Shown in pieces: positions 61,270-64,000 of a stretch of 64,000 nt of DNA. The stretch lies in assembly GCA_018873245.2 (NCBI GenBank), contig JAEMBT020000002.1:558001-622000 (forward strand). The letters run 5' to 3'. The notes below the pieces were generated by a model that ran no database searches, was not told where the DNA came from, and saw nothing but the letters and a program-made list of their open reading frames with translations. This stretch comes from Archegozetes longisetosus (lineage: Eukaryota; Arthropoda; Arachnida; Sarcoptiformes; Trhypochthoniidae). Within the stretch, counting starts at the first letter, position 1, and every line of letters starts with the position of its first letter. The position numbers and the translations under genes were made by a program.

Positions 61270-61743
61270 AAGCACATCCCAAAAGGTGCCGTAATATTTT
61301 TTACAATTTTCTTATTAATTTATAAATGAAGATTTTGGGGCCAAACTTTAGTGGTTGAATGTCACACATCTCATAATTAAGAAAAAAATCTTAGATATAT
61401 ATTAATTACAATAGTATTACTGCGCGAAGTATGAAAGATGTCCGAATACGATTGAATAGACTCTATAGCTTATCGATTGGTTTTCATAGGATTTGTTACG
61501 TTGCGTTCGCATTAGGATTTTTTCCACTATAAAGTCTATAGAGTCCTATGGAATCAATCATTTTCGGATGTCTCTCATACTTCGCGCAGTAATTTAATAC
61601 TGTTGTAATTAATATATATCTAAGATTTTTTCCTTAATTGTGAGATGTGTGGCATTCAACCACTAAAGTTTGGCCCCAAGATCTTCATTCATAAATTAAT
61701 AAGAAAATTGTAAAAATATTACGGCACCTTTTGGGACGCACTT
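61270..61743. mobile_element. Palindromic MITE, 474 bp, TA target site
   Basis: Arms of about 200 bp are inverted copies. The outer ends are AAGCACATCCCAAAAGGTGC and, inward from the right, AAGTGCGTCCCAAAAGGTGC. Inner sequence such as ACTGCGCGAAGTATGA is also mirrored. TA flanks both sides. It is Tc1/mariner type by target and non-coding. Confidence 0.75.
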
Positions 61744-62045
61744 TAGTTCAATAGAATCATTTGCTTTATGTACAGTATGTTGAATACTGCATAGCATTGC
61801 ATCAGAAGTCACATAACTTACTTTATGTTTATTTTGAGTGAATAGCTCATTAATCAATGTTTAGAAATGTTTAATAGTGTTAATAAAATAAAAATAAAGA
61901 TTATCCTAAATTGATTAAATTGAGATTTGATATAAATTCAAACTATTTATTATAATATAGCTCTTAAGCGCAATTTATGTCTCCAAAAATTGGGATTTAT
62001 AACCACTGAAAGCGGACCGTAGTTTGGTTACAATTTGAATTATCA

Positions 62046-64000
62046 TTAACCCTTTAAGAACCAGGTGAGGTTCTAGTTTATCGTTTCTCTTAATTTTTGG
62101 ATATATCATCTGAATAGGTCTAATTAAGATATAAAAAAAAGTTTCAGAATTTTAATTTGACCGGAAGTATTACTTACCGAATGTTACCATTTGGTAACAT
62201 TGGTCTCTCAATACAAGTTTCTTACAAATTTGATAAAACCATAGATTAATAGAAATTCAATTATTTGTAGTTATAATTTTATGATAAATTGCAAAACAAT
62301 TAACATGCAATCTCTTATCACAAGCTAAACATTTTTTTCTTATATTGCTCATGCATTGAGCACATCTTCCTTGAGTTGTTGGAATCAAATAGTGGTTATC
62401 TGTAACTCTTGTTTCAATCAGAGGATTTGTTTTAGGTCCAGGTCTTGATATCATACTTTCTCTCATTTGAAGCAACAATTGTGTCACATTTCGTAGAAAC
62501 TCAAGATGAGACAATTGCTGATCTTTTCGTGAATCTCTGTGTGGACTCTCCAACTTGCAATCAAAGCCATGTTCAATCCATTAGAGAATAGATTCCACCA
62601 CCACTTCTTACTTCTTAATTGTGGTCTATAAGCACCTAAAAGCCTGTCCAAAAGATCCACTCCGCCCATTCCTTCGTTATATTTTTTATCAAATTAGGCT
62701 GACAAATTTCAATTTTCTTTTTATCTTTTCTTGAATACCGTTTAGCCTTTCCAAGAGGTGAGTGTGAGAGATAATTAGAACCGATGGTAACAACTGAGTT
62801 ATCATTCCAACGAACGAACTCGACTGTGCCATCATTTCGGTAATCATAAGAGCCTCTGATTTCTTTTTGAAGGTTTTGACGTCATTCAGAGGACAGTTAC
62901 TCGTTCTACTATCCCGAACAGTTCCTGTAGCTCTGATTCTTTCTCTTTCAAATCTTTCAACAAATCATATGAAGTGAAAAGTTATCGAAAAAGATTTCAT
63001 GATTTGAAGGGTTTTTATCACTTCTATCATTTTATTTATAACTCGATGTCCAAGCGGTCCGTTTTCATCAGAGTCTCTACCAGAATATATTTGCATATTA
63101 TAAGGATAACCACCAGATGAGCAAAGCATCCAAATTTTGTAGCCGAATCTAATAGGTTTGCCTTTAATGAACATCTTGCAAGAGTGGTGTCCATAATAAG
63201 GAACCATTGATTCATCAATGCTTAGAGTTTCGTGAAAAATACCAAATTGAGTGAATTTTTCAATCAAATGTTGATAAAACGGCTGAATCTTTGCTAATTT
63301 GTCACCAGTTTTTATAGTCGAGTTGTCGACTAAATGAAAGTACTGTTTAATTTTCATGAATGAATTCTTAGACATAGTCTGAGAGACGATCGGGATATTC
63401 ATGTCAGGACTTGTGCTCCAATACATTTTTCATTTGGTACCGAATGATAGCCACTGAATAGTAAAAGTCCAAAAAACTGTGCGATTTGTTCTCCAGTTAT
63501 TTCGTATTGACATCCCCGTTGTAAAGCATAAAGTCTTGTTTGTAGAGCCAATTCTTGCATATAATCAAATGGTATAAATTTTATAAAAAGTTCTAATGGA
63601 GACAAAAATATCAATTCTGGATTTGATTCACATAGTTTTTGAGGTGTTGTTTGAGGTAACGGATTATCGTATGTGTTGATTCGTTTCCATTTCGGCGTTT
63701 CTCTTCTGTTCTTTGCTTTTACTATAACTTCATTCATAACTCCTTTTTCATGATGAAAGACAACTAATTCACCGCAAACATCTTGTGGCATAACTTGATT
63801 AAGTGTTTCATCATTTATGTCTTCTTCTTCGGTAACATTTCCGTCTTCACTCGGAGGAAGAATAGCCACATCAATGCTTTCGATATCACTATCCATGTCA
63901 TCGATAAGTCCTTCCATTTCGGCAACAGTTAGAACTCTTTTCCTATTAGACATCTATGGTTTTGTTTGTAAAGCAATGATTGATAATACTTCTGAAAACT
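62046..64000 (-). mobile_element. piggyBac-family DNA transposon, decayed, runs off the window
   Basis: The inner boundary is a TTAA target at 62046-62049, followed by the piggyBac-like end CCCTTTAAGAACCAGG. A near-perfect palindrome, AATGTTACCA-TT-TGGTAACATT, lies subterminally at 62180-62201. The transposase reads toward this end. The other terminus lies beyond base 64000, so the full length is unknown. Confidence 0.85.
62257..63953 (-). pseudogene. piggyBac transposase, frameshifted
   Basis: The N-terminal part (63953-63399) starts MSNRKRVLTVAEMEGLIDD, has an acidic stretch, then the family's LSPLELFIKFIP region. Catalytic-domain motifs follow. LSIDESMVPYYG near 63220 has the first Asp, EIFFDN near 62990 the second and GGVDLLDRLLGAYRP near 62650 the third. 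The C-terminal cysteine-rich domain (CAQC, KKCLACDKRLHVNC) ends at a stop at 62257. Homology changes frame near 63410 (PNEK followed by MYWSTSPDMN), near 62970, and again before GGVDLLD and before the Cys-rich part. The element is therefore not autonomous, although its motifs are well kept, so the decay is moderate in age. Confidence 0.85.

Overview
The window is A/T-rich animal DNA with spliced genes, long introns and many short DNA-transposon derivatives. A complete CaMKII gene, an ML-domain lipid-binding protein, small secreted cysteine-rich proteins and a tRNA-derived SINE point to an invertebrate, most likely an arthropod. A mite or springtail would fit the secreted families and the glucuronoyl-esterase-like relic, but that is inference. 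No bacterial operons, CRISPR arrays, rRNA or tRNA genes, or retrovirus-like elements were recognised.

Layout. 0.5-1.9 kb: a decayed CE15 glucuronoyl-esterase-like gene (+). 2.2-4.6 kb: two inverted copies of an unrecognised coding remnant, one split by a TIR element, with a SINE between them. 5.3 and 15.7 kb: two paralogous secreted eight-cysteine proteins (-) that share an upstream module with a TATA box and a perfect STAT-type site. A third copy of this module at 14.5 kb has no gene. 6-14 kb: several hairpin MITEs, a kinase relic and a Tc1/mariner relic. 18.1-19.0 kb: a four-exon secreted Gly/His-rich protein (+). 19.8-21.6 kb: a four-exon intact gene encoding only a CaMKII association domain (-). 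26.0-52.6 kb: CaMKII itself (-), fifteen exons whose phases all match, including two variable-linker cassettes, plus one candidate microexon. 56.2-57.8 kb: two paralogous two-exon secreted basic proteins (-), one with an altered C-terminus. 60.1-60.8 kb: a four-exon GM2-activator-like ML-domain gene (+). 61.3 kb: a palindromic MITE. 62.05 kb to the window end: a decayed piggyBac element (-).

How the parts relate. CaMKII is a dodecameric neuronal and muscle kinase whose C-terminal association domain builds the holoenzyme. Here it lies 4.4 kb upstream, on the same strand, of an intact gene coding for the association domain alone. That product could co-assemble with the kinase or compete with it, much as vertebrate alphaKAP does by a different route. 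An open extension of the last kinase exon also predicts a kinase-only form lacking the association domain. Together these would let one locus supply both halves of the enzyme separately. The other genes are secreted and of the defence, cuticle or lipid-binding type; nothing in the sequence links them to CaMKII beyond proximity.
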